A stretch of DNA of 64,000 bases, from assembly GCA_029866025.1 (NCBI GenBank), contig JARXAD010000013.1, positions 124,001 through 188,000 of the forward strand, read 5' to 3'. Both the position numbers and the translations under genes were made by a program. The notes below the pieces were generated by a model. It searched no databases and had not been told where the DNA came from. It saw only the letters and a list, made by a program, of their open reading frames with translations. Within the stretch, counting starts at the first letter, position 1, and every line of letters starts with the position of its first letter. Of the stretch, positions 9,666 to 19,075 are shown piece by piece. This DNA is from Vampirovibrionales bacterium. GTDB taxonomy: Bacteria > Cyanobacteriota > Vampirovibrionia > Vampirovibrionales > Vampirovibrionaceae.

Positions 9666-11090
9666 ATGCTTTTTTCTTCGGCTCCTTTATCCCTATTCTC
9701 CGCGCTTTGGTGTAAGCGGGGGGATGCTGAGGTGCTGTTTACAAAGGTGGCTGTTCCTTTTGTTTTGCTAGGCACCGTGGGTGTGTTTGCGGGATTCGGT
9801 TTTGACGCCGGTGTTCATGCTGCCCCTGCTGCGGCAACGGTAGAGAGCATTGAACCTTACGAAATTCCTACCGACCCGTGGGAAGAGGTGCCTGCTGGAA
9901 AAACCCCTAATTCAGCCTTGGATGAAGGGGGTGCTGCTGGCGAATCCTTGGATTTTGAACCCCTTCCTCATGCCAAGGCGTCCTTTAAAGACGAGGCTCC
10001 AGCGTCGGTTGCAACCGATAAGCCCACCGACCCCTTTGATGGCGTGAGCCTGGATCGGTTGTTTAAAAAATCCAAGCCCGTTATTCAAGGTAAAGATAGC
10101 CTTCGAATGGCCCTGGCCCTTGCTGCAGTGCTGGCTTTGGTACTGGCATTTTTTAAGTGGGTGTTTCCCAAACTGTTGCCTTTATTGGCCAGAGAACCCA
10201 ATCACCCTTTGCCAAAGGCGTCTCGGCCTTCTCGAAAAGCAATACCACCTTCTCGCCTTTCGACGCCTTCAATCCTTGCCGCGGGTTCTCAAGAACCCAG
10301 GCCCTACGAGGTGCTCCAATCGTTCCCGGTGCACAAGCACACACGCATTGAGCTGGTTTCGGTGTGGGAACGCTACTTGCTGGTAGGTGCTACCCGCGAA
10401 GGGTCTGTTTCTCTCGGAGAAGTGCACCCACCCGATGCCAATGACCGGCAAAGCCAAAGCTGGTTTGAACCCACACGGACTCCGCAAGGCGAGCCCATTA
10501 GTGATGTTTTGCAGCGTCATCCCGCGATTTTGCAAGCCTGCCTGGATTGTATCACCGAGCGCGTGTTTCCGCCCATTCTTACTCCTGCTCCCCCTGCTGT
10601 AACAATGCCTCCCACCGTTGCTGAGGAACCTGCCGCTTATCGACCCATTCCTGCTGCAGAACCCTCTTATTCTCCTTACTCTTCTTCCCGCTCTGTGGCA
10701 AGCGAAGCCGCTCCATCTCTGGATCCAGAACTGTGGTCGGTTTTGAATAAATACCTGCCCAATGCTGTTCCCCCACCGGCGTTGTCACCACCCACGCCTT
10801 TGCCGTATACCCCTCCCCGTGAGAACTTCCAGCCCCCCCCGGCTCCTCCTTCGCCAGTACCAGTGCCAGTACCAGTACCCATACCACCAGCACCGCCGGT
10901 GTCTCTAAAGCCGACTACTCCACAGCCATTGCAACCCTTTGTGGCTCCATTGGTACCAACGCCTAAGGTAACCTCACCGAAAGAGCTATCTCCAGCATTG
11001 CCTTTACCCCCGCCTCCCTTGATGCCTCCGGCCCCTCCCCCAGAGCCTGAATTTATTACGGTGCTGGATGACTACGATGATATCTTTTGA
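9666..11090 (+). CDS. FliO-like membrane protein with Pro-rich C-terminus
   Basis: TM segment followed by VHKHTRIELVSVWERYLLVGAT (FliO-type beta domain); long PVPVPVPIPP-rich tail. Confidence 0.5.
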   Translation: MLFSSAPLSLFSALWCKRGDAEVLFTKVAVPFVLLGTVGVFAGFGFDAGVHAAPAAATVESIEPYEIPTDPWEEVPAGKTPNSALDEGGAAGESLDFEPLPHAKASFKDEAPASVATDKPTDPFDGVSLDRLFKKSKPVIQGKDSLRMALALAAVLALVLAFFKWVFPKLLPLLAREPNHPLPKASRPSRKAIPPSRLSTPSILAAGSQEPRPYEVLQSFPVHKHTRIELVSVWERYLLVGATREGSVSLGEVHPPDANDRQSQSWFEPTRTPQGEPISDVLQRHPAILQACLDCITERVFPPILTPAPPAVTMPPTVAEEPAAYRPIPAAEPSYSPYSSSRSVASEAAPSLDPELWSVLNKYLPNAVPPPALSPPTPLPYTPPRENFQPPPAPPSPVPVPVPVPIPPAPPVSLKPTTPQPLQPFVAPLVPTPKVTSPKELSPALPLPPPPLMPPAPPPEPEFITVLDDYDDIF

Positions 11091-11286
11091 AGCAATAGAG
11101 TATGCATTACTTTGAGGTGCTGTTGCACCCCTTTGGATAAGGGTTGCCAGCTTGGTTTGTGTGGTATACTTTCAATCGATTAGTATTGAGGGTAAAGAAA
11201 CCGCTCCCCCATCATTAAGTGGCATTTTAAATGTTGGTAACCGTCGTTTTTAAGCGTTTGTTTTTGTAGAAGAGGAACTTCATCGT

Positions 11287-11694
11287 ATGTCTCGAACCAC
11301 CCCATCCTTGTCCGCCAGCACGCTGGAAGACATGCCAACCGTCCCGTCTCATGCCCCCGTAATGACTCCCCGCAAAGGGACCATTCAAAAAGGCGTTTCT
11401 ACCGAGCAGCCCATTGATAAAGCCTTGAATGTGGTGGGTGACCGCTACAGTTTGGCCATTGTGGATCGTCTGTATCAGCACAACGTGTTGCGCTACGGCG
11501 AATTGGAATCCGATATTCCTGGCATCTCTCCCCGAACCTTGTCCATTCGCTTAAAGCAATTGGATGAAGCGGGGTTGATTACCCGTCAAGCTTTTGCCAC
11601 CAAGCCACCCCGTGTGGATTATGCCCTTACCGAAAAAGGAACCGAGCTAGCCATTGCGGCCCAACGCTTGGCCGCCTGGGGCGAAATGCTCTAA
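11287..11694 (+). CDS. HxlR family transcriptional regulator
   Basis: ALNVVGDRYSLAIVDRLYQHNVLRYGELESDIPGISPRTLSIRLKQLDEAGLI winged-helix pattern. Confidence 0.9.
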   Translation: MSRTTPSLSASTLEDMPTVPSHAPVMTPRKGTIQKGVSTEQPIDKALNVVGDRYSLAIVDRLYQHNVLRYGELESDIPGISPRTLSIRLKQLDEAGLITRQAFATKPPRVDYALTEKGTELAIAAQRLAAWGEML

Positions 11695-11866
11695 TCATTT
11701 TTTAATCACTTTCAACACGCCTTCTGGATAATTTCAGGGGGCGTTGTTGTTTGAGGGGGCTTTGATAAAAATTGAAGGATATTTATTGGTTAGCTGGGTG
11801 TAAAAACGATAAACACAGCTTGCCGTGAGGGTTACGCCAATTGTAATTACATAAAACATGCTTGCA

Positions 11867-11940
11867 CGTCTCAGGCAGGATTCGAACCTGCGACCTGCCG
11901 CTTAGAAGGCGGCTGCTCTATCCAACTGAGCTACTGAGAC
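11867..11940 (-). tRNA. tRNA-Arg (anticodon UCU)
   Basis: Reverse complement GTCTCAGTAGCTCAGTTGGATAGAGCAGCCGCCTTCTAAGCGGCAGGTCGCAGGTTCGAATCCTGCCTGAGACG folds as a cloverleaf; anticodon loop CTTCTAA. Confidence 0.96.
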
Positions 11941-12010
11941 CTGCAAAGCAGGCTTTATATAGCGAGATCCTCTTATTTTACTGAAGATTTTGGGTTTGAC
12001 TAGGGTTCAG

Positions 12011-12913
12011 TCACTTTATTTCAACGGCTTGGCCTAGGAACTCTATAGGGGCAGCTATAACGGTGGACACAATACCGGCGGCCACCCGCTGGGGAAAATC
12101 GGGAGCCAAGATGCGTTCCGCATCATTGGGGTGGGTGGTGTAGCCCAATTCTAGTAGCAGTCCTGGCGTGTGGGGTAGGCGGGTCATCGCAAAGCTGCTG
12201 TGGATGACGCCATCGTTGGGTTGGCCGGTACTTGTTATTAGAGTCTCTAAAAAAAGTTGGGCCAGTGGCTGAGCATACGGATGGTAATAGTGAACACTGG
12301 TGCCCTCGTGTTTCCAGGGAGTGGCGTCATCGGGCAGGGCGTTGTGGTGAATGCTGAGGGATAGATGTGCCTTGGACTCTTCAACAAAAACCTCCCTTGC
12401 TTGCAATGAAACATCCCTATCCTCTCGTCGTGTGAGAAAGACATGGGTCAGCCCGGCTTGTTTTAAAGCCTCTTCAATGGCTAGGGCCACTCTTAAATTC
12501 AGATCTTTTTCCGGCACACCCGTGGGGGCGATGGTGCCCAACTCGCTGCCGCCGTGGCCGGCGTCCAATACCATTCTCAGATCCTCAATCCTTCGGTGCC
12601 AAGCTCTGGGGGATTGCTCTAACAGCGGGGTTGTTGGCTTGCTGGGTAGCGTCGGTTTAAAGGCTTTGTTTGGCCCAATAACCGTTAGGGTTTGTTCCCC
12701 TTGTTCAAGGCCATTGGGCGACGTGGCCACAAAATGAAGGGTATTCAGTCCATCGGTCAAGGGAATCACCACGCTAAAAAAGCCTTGAGGCGAAATGGGT
12801 TTTACCGCTTGCCTATTGAGGGTAAGAGCCCAACCGGGTGACACACAGCCGTAGGCAAAGGTTTGATTGGCGGGGCAGCCGTAACCATCCAGTGGGTACA
12901 CTACTTTTAGCAT
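12011..12913 (-). CDS. N-acetylmuramoyl-L-alanine amidase (Amidase_3 type)
   Basis: MVLDAGHGGSELGTI, LSIHHNA, LLLELGYTTHPNDAERI motifs. Confidence 0.9.
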   Translation of the reverse strand: MLKVVYPLDGYGCPANQTFAYGCVSPGWALTLNRQAVKPISPQGFFSVVIPLTDGLNTLHFVATSPNGLEQGEQTLTVIGPNKAFKPTLPSKPTTPLLEQSPRAWHRRIEDLRMVLDAGHGGSELGTIAPTGVPEKDLNLRVALAIEEALKQAGLTHVFLTRREDRDVSLQAREVFVEESKAHLSLSIHHNALPDDATPWKHEGTSVHYYHPYAQPLAQLFLETLITSTGQPNDGVIHSSFAMTRLPHTPGLLLELGYTTHPNDAERILAPDFPQRVAAGIVSTVIAAPIEFLGQAVEIK

Positions 12914-13662
12914 GTTGCAGGGGTTTTTAAAGAATCTAAAATGCGTTGCGCCGCTGCCAACGGATCAGCGGCTTGGGTGATGGGGCGGCCAATCACCAAC
13001 ATGCTGGCGCCGTTGGCCAAGGCTTGTTGTGGGGTGGCAATGCGTTGTTGATCATCTTTTCTGGCGCCACTGTCACTCTCTGCGGGGCGAATGCCCGGAG
13101 TCACCAAACAGGCTTGAGGGCCCAACGCTTGGCGTATGGCAGCCACTTCCAAAGGAGAGCACACCACGCCATCCAACCCTGCGGCTTGGGATGCTTGGGC
13201 CAAGTGCACGGCGTAATCCGTTGGAGAGTCTGTGATTTTTAGGTGCGAGGCAAGAACACTAGCCGACAAGCTGGTGAGGAGGGTGACGGCAATAATAGTA
13301 ACGGTTTCGGAAGAGCCCATGTTTGACAAGGCCTTTGTCGCCCCAGCACGAGCTCCTTGCATCATCTCGGGGCCACCTTGGGCATGGACGTTAAAAAACC
13401 GAACGCCTTGGTGCACCAAGTTGGCGCTGGCCCGTTCCACCGTGGCAGGAATGTCATGCAGCTTGAGATCCACAAACACGGGGGCCGCACACAATGTTTG
13501 TAACCGCTGCACAATGCCAATGCCTTCACGCAGGTAAAGCTCTAAGCCCACTTTAAAGCCCAGTTCGCCGCCCATGCTGGGGGGGGCCAATGCCTTTGCT
13601 ATGGCCAGAGCGTCGTCAGCGGTGGGCACATCCAGCGCCACATAAATGGGGGAACGTGTCAT
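12907..13662 (-). CDS. pyrF: orotidine 5'-phosphate decarboxylase
   Basis: FVDLKLHDIPATVERA, VTPGIRPAES, MLVIGRPITQAADP. Confidence 0.95.
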   Translation of the reverse strand: MTRSPIYVALDVPTADDALAIAKALAPPSMGGELGFKVGLELYLREGIGIVQRLQTLCAAPVFVDLKLHDIPATVERASANLVHQGVRFFNVHAQGGPEMMQGARAGATKALSNMGSSETVTIIAVTLLTSLSASVLASHLKITDSPTDYAVHLAQASQAAGLDGVVCSPLEVAAIRQALGPQACLVTPGIRPAESDSGARKDDQQRIATPQQALANGASMLVIGRPITQAADPLAAAQRILDSLKTPATC

Positions 13663-13951
13663 AGCGGGGTGTGTCTCCTAAGGTGTTAAAATTCCCATGC
13701 TCGCCTCATGCTATAGCCTTAGGGGGTACCATGGAGGTATTGTATGCGGTATAACCCAGTGAGGAATAGGCTTTGCACGGATTAATTGTAAACCTTTGTA
13801 ACAAAAGGTGCGCCAGCTAGCAACACCTCACCTTGATGGCGTTAATACAAATACACAAGCATATTAGGTAGACCTTGCTACCCCCCCCCATAAATCTCTC
13901 TCCTTTTGTTCCGTTTTTTGTTGCCCTCTCTCTGAAAGGATCATCCGTTCC

Positions 13952-15322
13952 ATGTCACTCGATGTTAAGCCCAAATCCAACGTGGTGAGCTTTGGCCAAA
14001 CCCAAGCTGCCAAATTTGGTAATGTCACTGCCCCCCAAGCCCTCCGCTTTAGCGGTATGGATACCCTGCACTTAGGTAACACCGTAAAATTTGGCAACAA
14101 TAGTGAAGAGCCAAAGCCAGAGAAACCTGCAAAAGTCCCTTACAGTTTTAAAGGTGACGGCTTTCCGAACCCCCTTAGAAACTTTTGGGCGTCCGCCATT
14201 GTGGCTGCTATCAGCGTTCCTTTAGCTCCCGTTACGATGGGTGCTAGCTTAGCGTTGGCCCCCTTGCTATGGTTATTGAGCGCCTTTGGCGTGGGCCGTG
14301 GCGGTGCTGCTGAAACCCCCTCAGAAGGATCTGCCGCCCCTGCTGGTGCTGCCCCCGATGGTAAAGCTGTGGATGGTAAAACCGCTCCTGCTCCGGCAGC
14401 CGTCGATGCTAAAGTGGAAGCAGCTAACGCAGCCGCCACTACCGAGGCCTTGGCTGCGGTAAAAGCTGCCTTGGGTAGTGATGACACCTTGAAAAAAGTG
14501 TTGATTGCTCGTTTAACGGGCCAAAAATTGGACAAAGCCCCCTTGGGTGAAGAACGCGCCACACAGGCGTTAGTGCAGCACTTTGCTGAATTGACAGATG
14601 CTCAAAGAGACGCTGTCATTTCCACATTAAAAGGCGTGGATAATAAAGCAAAACTACAATTGAGTAATGATTTCACACACGAGTACAATGCTTTAAAAGC
14701 ATTGTTTGGTAAGCCTGCTGGCCGTGGCAACTATGAGATTTTGGCTAAAGAAGGTGGTAGCTATAGTCGCATCCATAGTTCAACAACGTTACATGACGAA
14801 TTAGATGCGATTGCTTTGGCTGCCGTGTTAGAGCGTTCAAATCACTTAACAGCGGTGGTCAATGCTAACCGCGGGTTAAGCCAACAGTTGCGTAGCCACG
14901 TGGATAGCACTTACAAGCCTTATGCCTTTGGCACAATGACTCGTGGTGAGTTCGACATCTTGGAAGATAAAGACAAAGCGTCTCATCGGGCTGAATTTAA
15001 CAGACTGACAGCAATTGCTGATCCGGACCAAAACTTGATTGATATTGATATCTCTAATGCACCCAAAGCGAATCAATCCAAAAAATTCATTCAAGACATT
15101 GTTGCCGAAAAGAAAGGCAGAACAATAACCACGGCCCAGGAAACCGCTATTTTAAGGCAGTATGTTAAAAAGAGCCTCGAAATTGATTACGGCCTTGTTG
15201 GCGACTACGCCGATGAAGTCAACTTTGTACGCGGCCTAATTGGTCAGGAGCTTGCTAAAGCTAAACAAACCAGCCAAACCCAACAATCACTTTCTCCAAC
15301 ATCAGCTAATGGTAATCCCTAA
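13952..15322 (+). CDS. hypothetical protein with repeated N-terminal FG/FSG motifs
   Basis: 456 aa ORF; VSFG, AKFG, LRFSG, VKFG in first ~50 residues. Confidence 0.7.
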   Translation: MSLDVKPKSNVVSFGQTQAAKFGNVTAPQALRFSGMDTLHLGNTVKFGNNSEEPKPEKPAKVPYSFKGDGFPNPLRNFWASAIVAAISVPLAPVTMGASLALAPLLWLLSAFGVGRGGAAETPSEGSAAPAGAAPDGKAVDGKTAPAPAAVDAKVEAANAAATTEALAAVKAALGSDDTLKKVLIARLTGQKLDKAPLGEERATQALVQHFAELTDAQRDAVISTLKGVDNKAKLQLSNDFTHEYNALKALFGKPAGRGNYEILAKEGGSYSRIHSSTTLHDELDAIALAAVLERSNHLTAVVNANRGLSQQLRSHVDSTYKPYAFGTMTRGEFDILEDKDKASHRAEFNRLTAIADPDQNLIDIDISNAPKANQSKKFIQDIVAEKKGRTITTAQETAILRQYVKKSLEIDYGLVGDYADEVNFVRGLIGQELAKAKQTSQTQQSLSPTSANGNP

Positions 15323-15903
15323 GCAAAAACGCCTAAAAACCCTAATAAACATATGGTTTTGGCATCCACAATCAACGAGGCTCTGGCTAATCCCCAGGCC
15401 TCGTTTTTTGTTAGGGTCACTACGTTTAGTAGCTCGTCGTCATCAGGGTTGTGGGGGTTGTTGGCCAAGGGGGTGGCGTTGTGGGCAATAAACAACCACA
15501 GGCGCTCATCGCAAAAGCCAGGGGCTGTGTAAATGGCGGGCAAGGACTCCCAGTCCTCACTATGCAGCCCTGTTTCTTCGGCTAATTCGCGCTGGGCGGC
15601 TAGTAATGGGTCTTCCTTCTCGCCCGTAGGCAAGGTGTCCAGCTTCCCAGCAGGAAATTCCAACAGCGCCTGTCCCGTGGCGTAGCGCCATTGCTGCACC
15701 ATCACCACACGGCCATCGGGCAGCACGGGGGCCATGGTCACCCCTCCGGGATGCTTGAGGATATCGCGGTGGCTGGTGCGCCCATCGGGCAGGCGAATCA
15801 CGTCATCGTAAAAGCCCACCACCCGCCCTTGATGAATGAGGGTGGAACTTACGGGTTCTTCGCGCATGTAGTCGGTGTTGGGCAATTCGGGTACATTCGT
15901 CAT
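15319..15903 (-). CDS. NUDIX hydrolase (ADP-ribose pyrophosphatase-like)
   Basis: LEFPAGKLD...AAQRELAEETGL Nudix box. Confidence 0.9.
   Translation of the reverse strand: MTNVPELPNTDYMREEPVSSTLIHQGRVVGFYDDVIRLPDGRTSHRDILKHPGGVTMAPVLPDGRVVMVQQWRYATGQALLEFPAGKLDTLPTGEKEDPLLAAQRELAEETGLHSEDWESLPAIYTAPGFCDERLWLFIAHNATPLANNPHNPDDDELLNVVTLTKNEAWGLARASLIVDAKTICLLGFLGVFA
15375..15408 (+). terminator. intrinsic terminator inside the opposing NUDIX coding region
   Basis: ACGAGGC...GCCTCGT followed by TTTTT, ~55 nt after stop of 13952..15322. Confidence 0.6.
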
Positions 15904-15986
15904 GGCAGTATCTTTCAATCACAGAGACTCTTCCCCATAATAGGGGGGGAGCAAGCTCCTCTTCTATAATAGTGGTTATTGGCTCC

Positions 15987-16538
15987 ATGACGTTAATCCT
16001 GAAATTAAACTCTCTCGATGATACCCGTGCCGTGGCCGCTTGGCTGGCCAGCCACATGGTACTGGGCGATGCCTTGGCCTTGGTGGGGGGCTTGGGCGCT
16101 GGTAAAACCACGTTTATGCAAGCCGTGGGCAAGGCCTTGGGCGTGGTGGATCGAGTCACCAGTCCCAGCTATGTGTTAGTTCATGAATATGCCGCCAAGA
16201 CAGAAGCGCTCGGCCTCTTTACACTGACCCATGCCGATGTGTACCGCCTGGGCTGCCAGCAGGCCGATAGCTTGGCTCCCGAGTTGTTGCCCGCACTAGA
16301 ATCTGCCGATGGCGTGGTGGCGGTGGAGTGGGCCGACGAAGCAGCCTTTTTAAGCGAGTTTTTAACCTTACGTTTGGCTTTCTCGGTTAAAGACGTTACC
16401 CATGAGGCAGAAGAGCCAAAACGCTTTTTAGCCCTTACGCCCCTTAATGAACGTTGGGGACAGATTCTTTTGCTGGCACCCTATGCGGTCAATTTTCCTG
16501 ACGTGGCGTATGAATTATCGGAGACAGCAAGGGTATGA
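15987..16538 (+). CDS. tsaE: tRNA threonylcarbamoyladenosine biosynthesis ATPase TsaE
   Basis: GDALALVGGLGAGKTTFMQAVGKALGV, SPSYVLVHEY; start at 15987. Confidence 0.9.
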   Translation: MTLILKLNSLDDTRAVAAWLASHMVLGDALALVGGLGAGKTTFMQAVGKALGVVDRVTSPSYVLVHEYAAKTEALGLFTLTHADVYRLGCQQADSLAPELLPALESADGVVAVEWADEAAFLSEFLTLRLAFSVKDVTHEAEEPKRFLALTPLNERWGQILLLAPYAVNFPDVAYELSETARV

Positions 16539-17182
16539 CCACCTGTTTGTATTTAGACACCACGACCCAAACCTTGTTGCTGGGCCTTAGCGTCAACAAC
16601 GTATTAGTAGCGGAAGAGTCCTCAGAAAACACGTCGCAACGGTATCACTCGGCGGTATTATTGCCCCTTATTCAGGCCATGTTTCAGCAGCACGGCGTCA
16701 ACCCCATGGATCTAACCACCGTGATGGTGGTGACGGGCCCTGGCAGTTTTACCGGGCTGCGCACGGGTGTGCTGGTGGCTAAAACCTTCGCTCAGTTTGG
16801 AGGGGCCAATCTTATTGCGGTGGATGGGTTATCACTACGGGTGTGGTCGGCAAGCCAACGACGGTGTGACCCAGCATCAATCGCCGTCAGTATGAAGGCG
16901 GGCCGAAATGAGGTGTATGGAGCGGTGGGCTCTATCAACGTGGATTCTTCTGTTGATTGGCAGGTAGAGCCTGCTTGGTTTACCAATGATGAGTGGCAAA
17001 TGGTGTTGGCCGCCAACCCTCATGCGGCTATGTTTGATGATGCCAGCCCTCAGCCCACCGCAGCCGATTTGCACGCCTGGCGGCTGGCCATGTTACAGCC
17101 CATGTTTACCCCGTGGGAAGAATTGACGCCTACCTATTTACAGCCCCCCCGCATTACACTCAAAGCCACCCCGGTTATGTGA
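16535..17182 (+). CDS. tsaB: tRNA threonylcarbamoyladenosine biosynthesis protein TsaB
   Basis: YLDTTTQTLLLGL, VTGPGSFTGLRTGVLVAKTFA. Confidence 0.92.
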   Translation: MTTCLYLDTTTQTLLLGLSVNNVLVAEESSENTSQRYHSAVLLPLIQAMFQQHGVNPMDLTTVMVVTGPGSFTGLRTGVLVAKTFAQFGGANLIAVDGLSLRVWSASQRRCDPASIAVSMKAGRNEVYGAVGSINVDSSVDWQVEPAWFTNDEWQMVLAANPHAAMFDDASPQPTAADLHAWRLAMLQPMFTPWEELTPTYLQPPRITLKATPVM

Positions 17183-17228
17183 TGAGGCTCCTCGGCTTGG
17201 GCTATGATGGGGGCAGTTTGGGGATTTG

Positions 17229-17597
17229 ATGATGACGCTCCGCGTTTTTTTACTGGAAGACGAACGCCTGTGGCAGCAGGGGGTGGGTCAGCTGCTGGCC
17301 ACCGTGCCTGGCGTAGAACTGGTGGGCATGGCCAATGATGCGGAAGACGGGTGGATCCAGTGCCAAGCGTTAATGCCCGATGTGGTGTTGCTAGACTGGA
17401 ATGTTAAGGGGCTTTACACCGGCGATTGGCTGGGCCAAAAACTGTTGGATGCGGGTCATGCTTCCGACTGTTTGGCCATGGTGAGCGGGGCGGACCCTGC
17501 CATGCTGCCCCCCATTCCGTATCGTCTTATCCCCAAGCCCCAGTTGGGGCGTTTACTGGTGCCTTATCTTGAAGGCTGTATTGCGTCTAAAACCTAG
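17229..17597 (+). CDS. stand-alone response regulator receiver domain
   Basis: LLEDE, PDVVLLDWN, IPKP (acidic pair, phospho-Asp, Lys); no output domain. Confidence 0.8.
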   Translation: MMTLRVFLLEDERLWQQGVGQLLATVPGVELVGMANDAEDGWIQCQALMPDVVLLDWNVKGLYTGDWLGQKLLDAGHASDCLAMVSGADPAMLPPIPYRLIPKPQLGRLLVPYLEGCIASKT

Positions 17598-17864
17598 CCC
17601 CCTTGTGTCGTCATGGGAGGCCTACTTCCTGCACAAGTCGTGTCCGAACAGACCCACGAGCCCATTATAAACCAGTATAAAAAGGGGGCCTGTGGCCCCT
17701 ATGTAACAAAAAACTTGACAAATGAATGGAAAACACCCTTTGGATCGGTCCTCCCCCTTTACAAGCCCCCTTGACGATCTATTCTATAAGGCTCTGTTAT
17801 TCGTAGCGTCCTTTGGCCTCCAAAGGCCAGCGCTTTTAAAACATCGCCAGAAAGATTAACCATC

Positions 17865-18401
17865 ATGGGTGCCTTGCCTCAAAAAAAAGAAGCCGTTGTG
17901 GTGATTGAAGAATCCCTCAACAAAGCCTCCGTGGCTTATGTGTTTGATTATCGTGGCCTAACGGTGGCGGAAATCACCAAGCTGCGTCGCAAACTGTACA
18001 AAACCGATGCCGTGTTGATTGTCACCAAAAACACGTTGCTGCGTCGTGCCATTACCGGCACCAACAAAGAAGCCATGATGCCGTTTTTGGCAGGCCCTAC
18101 CGCCATTTTGTATGGCTATGGAGACCAAGTGGCCCCCTTAAAGGCCATGAAAGAATTTTTAAAAGAAACCAAAAAAGAAAAAGACAACGTGATTCGTGGC
18201 GGTGTGCTGGATGGGGCTGCTTTGTCCCCTGCTGATGTGGATCAGTTAGCCAAGCTCCCGTCTCGCGAAGTGTTGTTAGCACAACTGGTGGGTGGAATCG
18301 CTTCTCCGTCTCGTGGCCTTGTTGCAGCCATTAGCGGCCCCCAACGGTCGTTGGTCAACGTGTTGGATCAGTTTGCTCAAAAACAGCAAGCCGCTTCGTA
18401 G
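17865..18401 (+). CDS. rplJ: 50S ribosomal protein L10
   Basis: AYVFDYRGLTVAEITKLRRKLYK..., position before rplL. Confidence 0.96.
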   Translation: MGALPQKKEAVVVIEESLNKASVAYVFDYRGLTVAEITKLRRKLYKTDAVLIVTKNTLLRRAITGTNKEAMMPFLAGPTAILYGYGDQVAPLKAMKEFLKETKKEKDNVIRGGVLDGAALSPADVDQLAKLPSREVLLAQLVGGIASPSRGLVAAISGPQRSLVNVLDQFAQKQQAAS

Positions 18402-18481
18402 CACACCGATCAATTGCCATTGCAACGGTTTAACGCCCCTATTATTCTGTTTATTTTCGTTCACTCATGGAGACTCACCTT

Positions 18482-18880
18482 ATGTCCGTAGCTACTTTAG
18501 ACGACAAAACAACCAAAATTTTCGAAGAGATTAAAACCCTTACGTTCTTGCAAACTGCCAACTTGGTAAAAGCGTTTGAAGATGAGTTTGGCATTACTGC
18601 CGCCGCTCCTGTGGCTGCCGCTGCTCCTGCCGGTGGTGCGGGTGCCCCTGCTGCCGCTGCTGATGAAGATGCCGAAGTGTCGGTGATCTTAACCAGCGCT
18701 GGCGACAACAAAATTAACGTGCTTAAAGAAGTGCGTGCTTTAACCGGTTTGGGACTGAAAGAAGCCAAGGATTTGGTGGACAACACCCCTAAGCCCATTA
18801 AAGAAGGCCTGAGCAAAAAAGATGCCCAAGAAATTGCTGACAAATTAAAAGCGGTGGGTGCCACGGTTGAAATCAAGTAA
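18482..18880 (+). CDS. rplL: 50S ribosomal protein L7/L12
   Basis: Ala-rich hinge, [27 protein letters not shown]; start MSVATLDD at 18482. Confidence 0.97.
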   Translation: MSVATLDDKTTKIFEEIKTLTFLQTANLVKAFEDEFGITAAAPVAAAAPAGGAGAPAAAADEDAEVSVILTSAGDNKINVLKEVRALTGLGLKEAKDLVDNTPKPIKEGLSKKDAQEIADKLKAVGATVEIK

Positions 18881-18903
18881 CTCACTTGGCTAAGAATGAG
18901 ACA

Positions 18904-18929
18904 CCGGCTGTCCTGTTTAGGGCAGCCGG
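18904..18929 (+). terminator. attenuator-like hairpin between rplL and rpoB
   Basis: CCGGCTG...CAGCCGG followed by a weak T-rich tract. Confidence 0.5.
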
Positions 18930-19075
18930 CTTTCCTCTATCCGCCAAGGTTTTGCCTCTCGTCCGTGTTTTTTAAATGTTTTTCTATTCCCCTGATCATC
19001 GTTTTGGTTGCCAGCACCCAGCTGTGCTTGCAACAGTCCCCTTCGGCCGGTTTTGATTGATAACGAGGTTTTTCG

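Noticed and set aside
17680-17705. GGGGGCC-tgt-GGCCCCT hairpin as a terminator upstream of rplJ
   Set aside because: The A5/T5 tract suits the minus strand, where no gene is present; could be part of a leader but no known L10 leader model could be verified by eye.
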